Assembly: GCA_025201765.1 (NCBI GenBank)
Contig: MU623370.1
Span: forward strand, 186,001-250,000
Source of the DNA: Daldinia sp. FL1419
Taxonomy: Eukaryota > Ascomycota > Sordariomycetes > Xylariales > Hypoxylaceae
Reading direction: 5' to 3'
DNA: 64,000 nucleotides
Shown here: piece after piece, positions 46,429 through 57,952 of the stretch
How positions within the stretch are numbered: position 1 is the first letter of the stretch
Layout of the letters: each line of letters starts with the position of its first letter
Position numbers and translations under genes: made by a program
Notes under the pieces: generated by a model
Database searches by the model: none
What the model was told of the DNA's origin: nothing
The model's input: only the letters and a program-made list of their open reading frames with translations

Positions 46429-47357
46429 CTAGACCTTGCGGAAATCTAGCATGCATTAGTAATACATCATAACTACAGTTGTGACAATATATACCTTGTA
46501 AGACGGGATAAATCATCTCAAACGCCATGTAGATCTCCTCTCGAACTTTGGCGCCGGTGAGAACGATCTTGCCGCTGACGAAGATTAGGAGAACTATCTT
46601 AGGCTTGATCATGCGGTAGATTAATCCCGGGAAGAGTTCAGGCTCATAAGAACTGAAGTTGTGATGGCGCGAAGCAAGGCCTTCAAGTCGAATAGGAAAC
46701 TTGATGTCACAACTACCAACGATGTTCTGGATCTTAAAATCACTGAACTTGGCATTAAAACCGAGTTTCTGGATGATGCGCGCATATTTGCGTGAAGCCA
46801 GCTTCGAGTCGTCTTCGGACTTTGCACCGGTAACAACCATCTTTCCAGATGCAAAAATGAGGGCGGTCGTCTTGGGTTCTCGAATACGCATAATCACAGC
46901 GGCGAATCGCTATAATCTATCAGTATTGCTCTGAAGGGAAACATTTAGGCTCAATGGTACCTTCGGATTGTACTCGGCATTGCGAGCATGGAGGGCAATC
47001 GTCTTCAAATCCAAACGGCACTCAAGGTTAACCGTGGCGACGATATTCCTTTATCATGCGCGGTGAGTCTAAATGTCTATAAAAATGCGACACAGGTTAT
47101 ACATACTGCAAGGTAGGAGTTAATCCACTTCCTCCTTGAACAGCCGCAGGGGTTGCAGCAGGTGTAGCGGGAGTCACCCCGGTACCATTTGCAGCCTGCT
47201 GGGGAGCGCCATTCGCGGGTCTCTGGCCGTTCGCCTTCTCAGCATCGTAAGAAGGCGGAGTGAGTTCACCAGCCCCTCCTGGAAAAGAGAGCGAACCAGG
47301 CGCGGTAAAAGCCTTGGCCTGCGCAGCCGTAGACGGATGAGTATGGATGGCCTCCAT
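46429..47357 (-). CDS. TATA-binding protein
   Basis: Core transcription factor that binds promoters for all three RNA polymerases. Four exons on the minus strand (47107-47357, 46961-47048, 46495-46909, 46429-46445) give 256 residues. The N-terminal 75 residues are variable and Ala/Pro/Gln-rich. The conserved saddle follows: LQNIVATVNLECRLDLKTIA, then FASGKMVVTGAKSEDDSKLA in repeat 1, and FVSGKIVLTGAKVREEIY in repeat 2. The last exon is only 17 nt and supplies the conserved end DFRKV. All phases agree and the length fits fungal TBPs. The ATG at 47357 (MEAIHTHPSTAAQ) was chosen; an open frame extends upstream but without family character. Confidence 0.96.
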
Positions 47358-50165
47358 CTTGCAGATGCACTCTCTGGCCTTCCTGGTAAACGGGATCGGA
47401 AATGATAAACCTGTAAGATCCAATTGGTTAGAGGATACCGTCAAAAGAATGAAAGCTCGATAATTTCCAATTGGTGCAATAGAATCGGTGCGATTAGTTG
47501 AGAGTAGTAATGATTGTTAAATTTCGTTGGAAAGGAAAGGCTGCAGAAAATATAGAAAACGTGGAAAAACACAAGAAAGATGCTGTTTAAATAATGATAA
47601 AACAATTGAAAATTTTTTCCGCTTGCGATAATTCAGGTGCTAAATGTAATTTGGGTGCCGAGGGGCAACGGAATCGACAACAAGGTAGAAATTGGAAAGT
47701 AGCAGGTGGGGGCTTGTGCATGGACCATAGTAGAGCGGGAAGGCGCGTGAGGCAGTGTGAAGATAACCAATCAGGGCTCATTTCTACAGATAAGGTCGTA
47801 GTTTCCCTTGTAACACCCCAGGATTATCTTGCCCAAGGCAACAATTTGGATGCATGTAAATAAGAAAATAAAAAGGTAGCCTTACCAATCAATGTATGTA
47901 GGAGATAAACAAATAAATGTCTCCCCTACGCAATTAGATGGCTAGGACGACGATGCGGCCGTTAGATCTTTCGATCGATCGACCTTTGGAGGCAACACAC
48001 ACGAGATGTAGATATCAGATGTCAAGAGTCACTTCCCGATTGATAAGATCGGAGAAGTTTGTGAGCTTTCCTTCCACTGATTCGAAGCGCAAGATATACG
48101 AGTAACTATCGAGGTCGAGGGATCTAAAGATAGGATTCGACAACGACGGTGGTGGAAACTCGGGTCTCTCGCAACGACGGTATCGAGGGGAAGGCAAATC
48201 CTCAAGCCTTGTTTTTCTTTTGTTTTTTTTCTCTTCAGGAAATTCGTCTTCTATTGTTGATCTATCTTTTTGGCTACACAGCACCGTGATCCGTGCGTGC
48301 GGATATGCTCGAGATCAGGTGAGATGGTTTACTCTTCCTGAAACATATGCTCGAATCCTGAGGTAGGAGAGCAAACTGGATAGACAAAGGACCAACCGAT
48401 CGGATGATGCCTTCGACTTACTTCTGCCGCCTGCTGGCTTAATTTAGCAACTAAGGACGACAACGACGATGATAACGCGAATAACAACTTCAACTTGGTC
48501 CCTAGGCAGACGATGTAGTAAACAACAGCCCGCCAAGTGACGCTGAGATGATGAGGTACGATGGAGGAGAGAGTACGCGGTAGCGGAGCGCGAAAAGCGC
48601 GGGGTAACCTAAAAGAATAAAGGCGGTGCGGAGGTACGTACTCTCTCAAATCACTGTTAGAAGGGAAGGTGGGGTAGAGGACCCAACAATGGTGACGCGG
48701 TTATGAGAGAGTGAATAAAATAGAATATTACAACCGGACTTCAATTGACAGGCAACTTAAGCTGACAAATGGTCCGTGTGGCTAGTGCACTAATTTGCTG
48801 TGGCTGAGGAGGATTATGAAGAGGGGACCTTCGGGTCGGGGTTTCCGCGCGCAAGAATTTTCGAAACATTGAAGTTGAGGGGAGTCCAGCCAATTTATAA
48901 TTTTTGAGGCAAGCGCTCTGTGCAAATAAGCACAGACCTTTTAGGTAGGTACGCCCCAGTGTGGCGGAAACCTACTATTCACCACTCCCTGCTTCCCATC
49001 CTTAGCGGTCACGCTAGCATTAATGCGTCCAATCATGTCTCTTCGCTTGTCCCTTATTTTATCTTCCTTAATCTTTTTCTTTCCTTCCCGTCACTCAAAG
49101 TTCTCACCAAGTCTTTCTCATGTTCCTCGTCATCGCGCTATTTCATCTACGCAACCTTTCATGTTCCGCGTACACTTTTTTCGCTTCCATCCCAAATAAT
49201 TACTTTCTCTCATTCAATCCAACTTATCAAAGTTTCCCTAAGGCTCATCCTCAGCAGTCCTCTCCTATCCTCTAATATCTACTAAATGCTATAGGTCGAA
49301 TATGTATCGCTATCATTAGCAACGACTTCCGCATTACTTTCATGGCTGCAGAAACCCCATGACTCGGTCGATTACATCCACCAACCTACGCAGAAGCATC
49401 GTCAGTCCGTATCTCGACTAGCGGTTCGCACTGGGCACAGGGCTATTGGACAGCCACCAGTCCAGGCTTCTGAAAAAAAAAATTCTTAACGGGTGGGTGT
49501 GAGCAGGACGGAGTTTTAGACCCCAACCATGCCAATAAACCACTCCCTGCAAGCCCGGTTTACTTGCCTACCTGCCTGCCACCTTAACCCTCCTCTTTCT
49601 CCCTGAAACGCACACAATACATACCTCCTCTTTTACCCCTATTATCATGCTTTTTGTGTTTTGATTGACGCTTGGCCAGTATCTCGGGTTTCGCTAAGCC
49701 CACACAAGAATGCATAATATTTACATTTTGTTGTGAACGGAAAATACCAAACAATGGCTCAGGAGAAGCTTACGTGTACTAACGAACGAGTTCTTTCTTT
49801 TCTGCTTTGCGCTTTACAAGTACTTAATCCAAACGGCAAATTACCAGGTTGTGCTGTTGTCGCACTCGAGCATCCTACAAATTTTATTTTATCCCTCCTT
49901 TCTTTGTTTGGCTGTGATGATCGCTTTTTCGTGGATCAATTGCAGGTCTCATTTCGGTGGTTTCGGAGGTACCAGCCGCAATCGCAATCGGAAAACGCCA
50001 CCCTTGACCACCACCTTTTTTCACTTTTCATTCTTTCCACTTTTTCTTTTTTTTTCGTTGCTTTGCTCCACCCGGAATGACAAACTATGTCGAATCAAGA
50101 ACCGGAATCTTGCTCATCAGAATTACCCTATTCTTTCCATAGTTGGAAGGGTTGCTTGAATTGTT
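47358..50165. other. Gene-poor region, TBP promoter side
   Basis: No gene is supported. The part next to TBP is its promoter and leader. Open frames at 48015-48284 and 49733-50080 are low-complexity or lack motifs. From about 48960 to 49280 the plus strand is pyrimidine-rich. Confidence 0.5.
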
Positions 50166-50168
50166 CGG

Positions 50169-50331
50169 TTGGGGGGGGGGGGGCGCCCGGCCGGGGGGGG
50201 GGGGGGGGTGGGGGGGGGGTNNNNNNNNNNGTGAAAAAAAAACCGGTATAATTTTCCAAATAATTTCCCCATTTTTTACAATTTTGGTATGGGTTGTTTT
50301 ATTTTTAAAAACCCCCCCCCCCCCCCCCCCA
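50169..50331. other. Assembly gap flanked by poly-G and poly-C
   Basis: A nearly pure G tract (about 50169-50220) runs into ten N (50221-50230). After about 80 bp comes a C tract (about 50311-50330), then a CT repeat. This looks like low-quality contig ends joined by a gap. Sequence here should not be interpreted. Confidence 0.9.
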
Positions 50332-53286
50332 AAGAGGTGTTTTTCTCTCTCTCTCTCTCTATTAAATCTTCATATTTATTCGTCGATGTGTGTATTTTCC
50401 CATCCAACCCGATTCGAACGAGAGGGCTGAGCGACAATGATTCTTGAAGCCCACTATTGTGTTCGCCCCTCCTTGCTTTGGCGACCATTGTTGTGGTTTC
50501 GTATTTTATCGGTACACAAGGCGGGACCTGTTTTTAGTGCACAGTAGCCTCCTAGCATATCCCTGTCAGTGGCCACAAGTATTATTTACCACCTAAAGGA
50601 AAAGAAATTTTCAATCTTCCAAGGAAATATTTTTTCCTCGGCTACCAGCCTCATTCAGCTGTTCCCAGTCAGGCAAGCCAAACAAGCCAAAGAAAAGTTC
50701 CTTGTTATGCATTCCTTCCTGGCAACTCTATGACTCACTGATTAAAACCCTTTGTTCTGTTTTAGAAAGTTGAGTTTAATGCACCGGTCGGTATTTACTC
50801 TGCTTTCCTTTTCGCAATATCTAATACTGAGTATATATGAACGAACTTGTTATAGCGAGTGGGTATTACGGGCTTGGATGATACCTGTTAAATCCTGTTC
50901 TGTCGAACCTTGGGCTCGTATTGGTAAGTTGTGATAATCGTGTGCCGCTGCTGCCTGGGCGCTAATTTTCGCGCTGGTGAGAACGCGATATCCCTGCAAG
51001 TCTAGGAGGCTTGGCTCTCTCGGCTGGTATGAAATGTATGCAAGCGCTCGGTACTGTTAGATCACCTGATGTAACGATGGCGGTCTGACCATGCACGTCG
51101 CACAAATTTGCGGCTTTGAACATGCAAGTAGCCTCTAGTAACCAGTATCCGCACACTGTGTCTATTATTAATCATGCAATATTATTGATTGCACCCCCCA
51201 TGCGAGGTCATTACGTGCCTACTGAGCCGAGACTGAGCCGCAAGAAGTAAGACCAGTTAACAAGTCAAAGGCTGTCCAAATCCCAATGTCTGAGATATGT
51301 TATGCTACAAGTTTTCGGAGCTTCTACTTACTACATGGATCATTATTCTGTAAGATTAAAGATCGGGCAATTACTGCACGTCAATTATGTCCAATGCGAG
51401 GCGATCGTTACATGTAAATTTTATCTTGTCAAATATAAAGTTGGGGCGTGTTACGGGTTGTACTTTAAGAAACTTACCTGCTAAGAAACTTACTTACTAA
51501 CTACTAAGCTTTACCTTCTTTCTCACCAACGTGCAGTATAATGGAACTAGACCACGATCAAAGGGGCCTACAAGTACCTTAGGTAGGTAGGTAGGTAGGT
51601 AGGAAGGGACGTAGGTGTATCCTCGAGACGATATACTAATGACATCGCCACTGTTCGGGTTCAATGGTCGTAGTCAATCGGAATTCGATGCCCTGGGTTA
51701 GATAAAATTGTATAATTAGCGTAAGACTATAAAAACAAAGGGACTCGATAATAACCAACTACTTAACCGTTAAATAATATTTAAAGCGTATATATCTTCC
51801 GTAGGAACATGTGAGATCTCCCAGTTACGGTGTAGCCTTAGCTATCTACGTATGTCGTGGCACTCTCCACGCCCGATCCGTGACTCGTGCGCAACCTCTC
51901 TCTGCTTAGGCCGTACTACTTGAATGTCGTATGCTAGATCTTGTATGTATGTACATAGTGTAGTTATGCTACATACATAGTATATTAAGTAGGTACGTAC
52001 TTGGTCATAGAGGACGGAGGTATTGCATTAGATAAGTCTAGCGAAAGGCGACCCCGACCGCAGTAGACCGGTCGAGGTGGCCGACGCCAAACCCGATCGT
52101 CGTCGGTGTGCGGCGGGTCTGCAGGACGGAGGTGGGGGGTTAAGCCAGAGGGTCTGTAAGCCTGTGCACCGTCGAAAAGAAAAAAAAAAGAAAAAGAAAA
52201 AACAAAGTGATGATGTGATTAAGTGGGGGATTTTCCACTTAGACGGCTCTGACTCCTGAGGCTTCTAGACTTTGATCAATCTATCGGGACTACATACACT
52301 AGGTTAGGCCATCCGGATTAGGCCATCCGGATTCCGCCATCTATTGGTATAGTTCCAGTTGTGTCCACTCTCACCGTTCGCTTGGAAAACTGCCCCTGGC
52401 CGTCCTGGCCGTCCTGGTTATCCCTGCTCGTGGCTTTTTATACTCGCCGACGAGCCGCCCACGTCTACCACACCTTATTCGTAAGTACATACTATGTAAT
52501 TAGTAGCGACTTTTGATAGGCGACGAGGAAGAGTTGGCAATCTGGTACTGGCTGGAATAGTCGAGAATAGAGCATGTCGGTGTGCGTACTAATGATATAG
52601 GTATTTCGGATCATCTCCATCGGTTTGCTGGCCACATCGTGCTGTAAGTTAGTTGTTGTAAACGTGTACCTAAGAACAGCCAGCGAATCTCCGTCACCGC
52701 TAGTTATATGCATTATAGGTAGATCTGGCAGTCCAGGCGGTCCTGGCGGTCCTGGTTAGGTTAGAGAACCTTTGGTTCTACATAGTATGTATGTACCTTG
52801 ATGCTTTCTTTCGGCTTCCATTAAGCTTCCATCTGGACGATGCACGGATAAGTCCTGCAAAGCTCCGTTTACGGCGCCGCTTCAAGGTTACTAGGTAGCC
52901 GCCCTGGTGCTCCCCAGGTGCGATAAGCATTGCCAACCCTCCACTCCACATCTTCCCGATATACCCTCTTTTGACCTTTTTTCCTGCTTCAATTCTAAGA
53001 GGTAATAGTCTAATTCGAGCGACCCCTCTCTCGTTAAGTGACCCTCTTAAGCATATTATCGGGCCTCCCTTGCGTTCCACTAGACCCATACCTACCTTAC
53101 GGAACCGGTGTTTTTTTTTTGGACTTTACTACGGTTAGTACTTGATCCGGTCGTCTTTATCGAAACCGAGTGGTCACGTGCCTGTGCTCTGAGGGTGTAC
53201 TGTACAGCTTACACGACCGGGTTCCTTATCCCCCTTATTCGATTTTAGGGTGTTAGTGTTGGATTTGGTTGGCTAAAAGCGGGAAG
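50332..53286. other. Gene-poor region upstream of the NRPS-like gene
   Basis: No gene is supported. It contains a TAGG repeat at about 51580-51603, an A/G-rich tract near 52177-52206, a duplicated TTAGGCCATCCGGA unit near 52303-52333 and two clusters of a 9-bp unit related to GGCCGTCCT near 52397-52417 and 52731-52756. The last 200 bp should include the promoter of the NRPS-like gene. Confidence 0.5.
51580..51603 (+). repeat. TAGG tetranucleotide repeat
   Basis: About five copies of GTAG/TAGG in tandem, preceded by ACCTTAGG. It is the purest form of the TAGGTACC-type motif scattered between genes in this window. Confidence 0.85.
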
Positions 53287-56200
53287 ATGACTATCATTGA
53301 TACTAGCAAAGACCTGTCTGCGTTATTCCTACAGCAGGTCAAGGCTACTCCAGATGCTGTTGCCCTGGAAGATGGACCTACGGTGTTAACTTACGCCGAG
53401 CTCGACCGCAAGGTCGACACGCTCGCTACTCGCCTTCGGCATGACGGTGTTGGTAGAGATTCGCTTGTTGGTGTTTTGCTCGGAAGAAGCGCAGACTATG
53501 TCATCTCCTGCCTTGCTGCGCTTCGTGCGGGCGGAGCGTTCCTTGTCCTCGAGCTTGCATACCCTCCGAGTCTCCTAGCCGATGTTATCGAAGATGCAAG
53601 ACCTACGGTCGTGATAACACACACGGCACACGCTGGCAAGATCAAATCGGAGACTCCCCTGATAATTCTTGACGATAAGGCTTCGTATGCAAATGGAGAT
53701 GCCCCCCTGAATGGAACGTCGAAGGAACTACCGCCGTTGCCCGCCGAAGATGACCTGGAGAAGCTTGCCTTCGTGTCCTACTCGTCTGGTACTACGGGCA
53801 AACCAAAAGGGATTGCAAACCCACACAGGGCGGCTGTTTTGTCATATGACTTAAGATTCGGGATCAACGATCTTAGGCCGGGCGACCGTGTAGCTTGCAA
53901 TGTATTTTTCATCTGGGAGATACTACGCCCCTTATTGCGTGGAGCAACTGTGGTCACTGTCCCCGACGAGACTAGCTACGATCCTGTTGCGTTAGTCGGA
54001 TTACTTCGCTCCAAGGCTATCACGGAAACTCTTATGACGCCCACCCTGCTCGCAACAGTCCTTGGACGGCATTCGCAGCTAGGAGCTCGTCTCCCGGATC
54101 TACGTACAATATGGCTTAATGGTGAAGTTGTGACAACTGACCTTGCGCGACGGGCTCTCAAAGCGGTTCCGAAAGCACGCTTATTAAACTGTTACAGTGC
54201 GAGCGAAACCCATGAGATCGCCTGTGGAGATATTGGAGAGATGGTGAACGACGAGGCTCGTGTTGTCCCGGTTGGACCCCCCTTAGATCCGAAACATACA
54301 TATATCCTCGATGAAGAGGGCAACAAGGTTGAGACGGGCGTTAGTGGAGAGTTATTTGTTGGAGGGAAACTCTTGGCACGGGGATATCTTAACCTACCTG
54401 AGGCCACCGCCAAAGCTTTCACCGACGACCCCTTTGACCAGACACCCGGCGCACGGATGTACAGAACCGGAGACACAGCTAGATTACTTCCCTCCGGACT
54501 TCTAGAAATCATTGGCCGCGTAGGAGCTATGATTAAGATTAGGGGTTATAGCGTGCAGCCACCGGCTGTCGAGAATGCGATAATAAAGCATCTCGCAGTC
54601 CGGAACTGTGCCGTAGTTTCCCATGGAGACGGCCTCGATCGCCAACTCCTCGCTTACATTGTGCCAGATGATGAACCCGGCGACCGAACCGTCGTCAAAA
54701 TTGACGAGGCCGGGTTCAGTCCGGTTGCGCGACGCGCCCTAACGGATCACCTCGCACATTACATGATTCCGGCACTCTGGGTCAAATTAGATAGCTTGCC
54801 TACCCACGAGGTGTCCGGCAAGGTCGATTTGAAGCGTCTCCCCTCGCCCACCAAGTCTCGAAGCCCTGCATCGTCGCTGGGACCCGAAAATCGCAACCAA
54901 AAGATTACCATTGAGGACATTGCGAAGATGTGGGCCGCATCCCTCAATATCCCCTATAAATCCATCATGCAGCAGGAGCACGACTTTTTCGACTTGGGCG
55001 GTCATTCTTTGGCGCTTGTCGATCTTGTAACGAGGCTGACTGGCACCTATGGCTTCCCGGTGGCCCTGAGTCGCCTTGCTGGTAACCCGACTCTAAAGGG
55101 GCATTTAGAAGTCGTCTGCGATGCGCGCGATGGGTATACTGCATCTGTGCAGGCAGACCTACCTGCTGTTCTACGTGCGGACTCTATTCTACCACCGGAA
55201 ATCAAGCCTTCGGAAGCCAAGATGCGACGTATCAGCGACGCAGACACTATCCTACTTACTGGCACTACTGGATTCCTGGGAGCCTTCTTGCTTAGCACTC
55301 TCCTGGAAACTACTTCTGCGCAGATTGTGTGTCTTGTTCGTTTCGCTGATCTTTCGAAAGATAATTACTCCGCCGGAGTAGCGCGAATTCGTAAGAACCT
55401 TCTCGACCTGGGTCTTTGGAACGACTCCATTCTGGACCGCATAGAAGTTGTCCCGGCTAACTTGGCTCGGAAACGCTTTGGTCTTTCGCCGGCAGAATTC
55501 GAGTCCTTGGCTTCCCGCGTGCAAGTTATCATACACTCGGCTGCAACGGTCAACCTTGTGTATCCTTACGCCGCCATGCAGGGAGCCAATGTTTTCGGCA
55601 CGAGAGAAGTTCTGCGTCTCGCATGCCGAGGCGGTGCGACTGTTCACCACATCTCTACTAACGGTGTATTGCCACCGTCTGTTGATGGCTGGTCTGAAGA
55701 CGCCATGTTGGATGTGGACGAGGTGCCCGAGAAATTAATCGACGGATATGGTCAGACGAAGTGGGTAGCAGAGCAACTTGTTCTCGAAGCTGCGAAACGA
55801 GGCTTGCCGGCGAGGATATATCGCCCGGGAACTATCAGTGGCCACAGTGTCTCGGGATCATCAAACACATACGATCTTCTCAACGCCTTGATCGTAGAGT
55901 CGCTTCAACTGGGATTCCGCCCGGACATTCGAGACTGGTATGCCGAAATGACTCCCGTCGATTTCGTCAGTAAGGCGATTACGTCTCTGGCTGATCTCGA
56001 GGACACGGACCAGCGCATTTTCCATCTAGGCGACCCATCCCCAATCTTAATTAGGGAGGTCTTTGTGATCCTTTGCCACCTCGGATACCCCACCGAACCG
56101 CTCGCCTGGGACGACTGGGTCGCCCTGTGGGAGGAGAGGAGAGGGTCTAGCAAGGGAGAGAGCATCTTTACTGTTGACATTCTCCGCCGTGGAATGCCTA

Positions 56201-57138
56201 CGGTGGATTTCTTGAAATGGGTTACCGTCCTCAAAGACCCAGCAACGGGCCCTGCTCTCGCCAAGACCGGCCTACGACGTCCTAAGATTGATAATAAATT
56301 GTTCGAGACTTATACTCGTCACTTCCGCGCTCGAGGTTGGTTGCCGCGGCCTCCGACGTGGGCGCCAACCAATGGAGTCGCAACCGTCTTGAAACAAGGC
56401 CCGCTAGCTGGGCGCGTTGCAGTCGTCACGGGAGCATCGTCGGGTATTGGTGCTGCCGTTGCTACTGCTCTAGCGCGAGAAGGCGCTCATGTCGCAATCG
56501 CGGCTCGCCGTACCGAAGCTTTGGAGGGTCTCAGGAACAAGCTTTCTAGGACCGGAAGTAAGGTATTGGTACAGAAGACGGATGTCACAGACCGGAAACA
56601 AGTCGAGTTGCTCGTTCAGACGGCAACGGAAAAGCTCGGGCCAGTTGATATCCTCGTGTGCTGTGCCGGAGTTATGTACTACACGATGATGGCGAACGCG
56701 CACACAGAAGAATGGGAGCGCACCGTCGACGTTAACTGCAAGGGTCTTCTACACTGTCTATCATCCACAGTCCCGGCGATGCTGTCACGTGGCAGCGGCC
56801 ACATCGTTGCCATCTCGTCGGATGCCGGGCGTAAGGTGTTCCCAGGCTTGGGCGTATACTCGGCGAGCAAATTCTTCGTGGAGGCTACGCTGCAAAGCTT
56901 ACGACTTGAGACTGCGGGATCCGGCTTACGTGTCACCTCGGTGCAGCCTGGAAACACGGCTACCGATCTCCTGAATATGTCTACTGATGCCGAGGCTATC
57001 AAGAAATATGGAGAGCCGACTGGTGCCAAGGTCCTTGACCCCGAAGAAGTCGCCGGCGCTATCGTTTATGCTCTGCGCCAACCCGCGCATGTTGCTGTAA
57101 ACGAGGTTTTGATTGAGCCCAGAGATGAGCCCATCTAA
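53287..57138 (+). CDS. NRPS-like A-T-R-R enzyme, probable glycine betaine reductase
   Basis: A single exon of 1283 residues with four catalytic units. The adenylation domain (about 10-510) has the ATP loop SSGTTGKPKG at 165-174 and YRTGDTARLLPSG later. The carrier domain has FFDLGGHSL with phosphopantetheine Ser574. The first reductase has the NADPH loop TGTTGFLG at 658-665 and Tyr821/Lys825 (YGQTK). The second reductase is an SDR with TGASSGIG at 1048-1055 and Tyr1191/Lys1195 (YSASK). There is no condensation or thioesterase domain. This A-T-R-R order is that of the fungal enzyme shown to reduce glycine betaine by four electrons to choline: activation, loading, reduction to the aldehyde, then to the alcohol. 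In the A4 segment (NVFFIWEI, 205-212) no acidic residue occupies the place of the Asp that normally holds an alpha-amino group, which fits a substrate without one. The open frame begins at a TTG (53269); the ATG at 53287 is the start. Confidence 0.9.
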   Translation: MTIIDTSKDLSALFLQQVKATPDAVALEDGPTVLTYAELDRKVDTLATRLRHDGVGRDSLVGVLLGRSADYVISCLAALRAGGAFLVLELAYPPSLLADVIEDARPTVVITHTAHAGKIKSETPLIILDDKASYANGDAPLNGTSKELPPLPAEDDLEKLAFVSYSSGTTGKPKGIANPHRAAVLSYDLRFGINDLRPGDRVACNVFFIWEILRPLLRGATVVTVPDETSYDPVALVGLLRSKAITETLMTPTLLATVLGRHSQLGARLPDLRTIWLNGEVVTTDLARRALKAVPKARLLNCYSASETHEIACGDIGEMVNDEARVVPVGPPLDPKHTYILDEEGNKVETGVSGELFVGGKLLARGYLNLPEATAKAFTDDPFDQTPGARMYRTGDTARLLPSGLLEIIGRVGAMIKIRGYSVQPPAVENAIIKHLAVRNCAVVSHGDGLDRQLLAYIVPDDEPGDRTVVKIDEAGFSPVARRALTDHLAHYMIPALWVKLDSLPTHEVSGKVDLKRLPSPTKSRSPASSLGPENRNQKITIEDIAKMWAASLNIPYKSIMQQEHDFFDLGGHSLALVDLVTRLTGTYGFPVALSRLAGNPTLKGHLEVVCDARDGYTASVQADLPAVLRADSILPPEIKPSEAKMRRISDADTILLTGTTGFLGAFLLSTLLETTSAQIVCLVRFADLSKDNYSAGVARIRKNLLDLGLWNDSILDRIEVVPANLARKRFGLSPAEFESLASRVQVIIHSAATVNLVYPYAAMQGANVFGTREVLRLACRGGATVHHISTNGVLPPSVDGWSEDAMLDVDEVPEKLIDGYGQTKWVAEQLVLEAAKRGLPARIYRPGTISGHSVSGSSNTYDLLNALIVESLQLGFRPDIRDWYAEMTPVDFVSKAITSLADLEDTDQRIFHLGDPSPILIREVFVILCHLGYPTEPLAWDDWVALWEERRGSSKGESIFTVDILRRGMPTVDFLKWVTVLKDPATGPALAKTGLRRPKIDNKLFETYTRHFRARGWLPRPPTWAPTNGVATVLKQGPLAGRVAVVTGASSGIGAAVATALAREGAHVAIAARRTEALEGLRNKLSRTGSKVLVQKTDVTDRKQVELLVQTATEKLGPVDILVCCAGVMYYTMMANAHTEEWERTVDVNCKGLLHCLSSTVPAMLSRGSGHIVAISSDAGRKVFPGLGVYSASKFFVEATLQSLRLETAGSGLRVTSVQPGNTATDLLNMSTDAEAIKKYGEPTGAKVLDPEEVAGAIVYALRQPAHVAVNEVLIEPRDEPI

Positions 57139-57952
57139 GATTAGATGTTAACGACTATCTAGCATGGCCCAAAAGGGGGAACCGGCCAACTGGGGACTAG
57201 GGGGGGAATGCTTGTACCATGACCTTGTTTCTTTGCGGATTTCTTGTTACTTCTCATCTTATAGGGGAACATAACTGGCGTGGCTTTAGTGTAATATTCT
57301 TGCATGTTAGCGGCTTCATGACGGTTATGACGATAGGATTCCTAGGCAGGTGTAGGAAGTACAAGGGGCTCGAAAGGAACATAAATGAGGGTTAAAGAGA
57401 AAAGCTTCAGGGCAAATCGAGGAGGGCCAGGGAAATGATAATTAGAGACGTATGATGCATCTGATGATAAGAATACCAGTCTACCTAATAATGAAATGAT
57501 GCTTTCCTGGACAAGTCTCAAAACTTCGTGCATCCGAAGACGTTGACAACTTAATATAGCCTAATGGTGAGGGGGCGTTTGCCTGACTCAAACAGAATAG
57601 GAACATCTCGAATCACGTCACAAATGGCACTGGAACAGCAGGCTCAGAAGCCTGGTGTAAATAGGTAGTTTTCCCACATCCACAACTTTCAATTGGTGTT
57701 TCCTGCTACCTTCTTTCAAAAGACGCGGATCGAACCTCCCCAAAACAACCCCTGACACGAATTGTCATTCCTGTTGGTGATATATAGTAACACCTGTTCA
57801 ACATGTCTAGACTTGCTAGAAGAACCAAGGCCGTTTGCATCCGTCATTAGCCGTAATAATCTCAGAATAGTCCTGATAACCAACCCCCTTTCTATGACCT
57901 ATATGTACAAGATATACTCTTTTACACTCTAAGAGCTAGGAGTGCTAGACTC
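57139..57952. other. Convergent intergenic region
   Basis: Lies between the NRPS-like gene (plus) and the secreted-protein gene (minus). No gene or clear structure is seen. Confidence 0.5.

Noticed and set aside
50143..50430. Open frame across the gap and poly-G tract
   Set aside because: It runs through N bases and artefactual homopolymers.
50405..50470. CCCGATTCGAAC resembling a tRNA T arm on the minus strand
   Set aside because: No matching anticodon arm, D arm or acceptor stem could be drawn.
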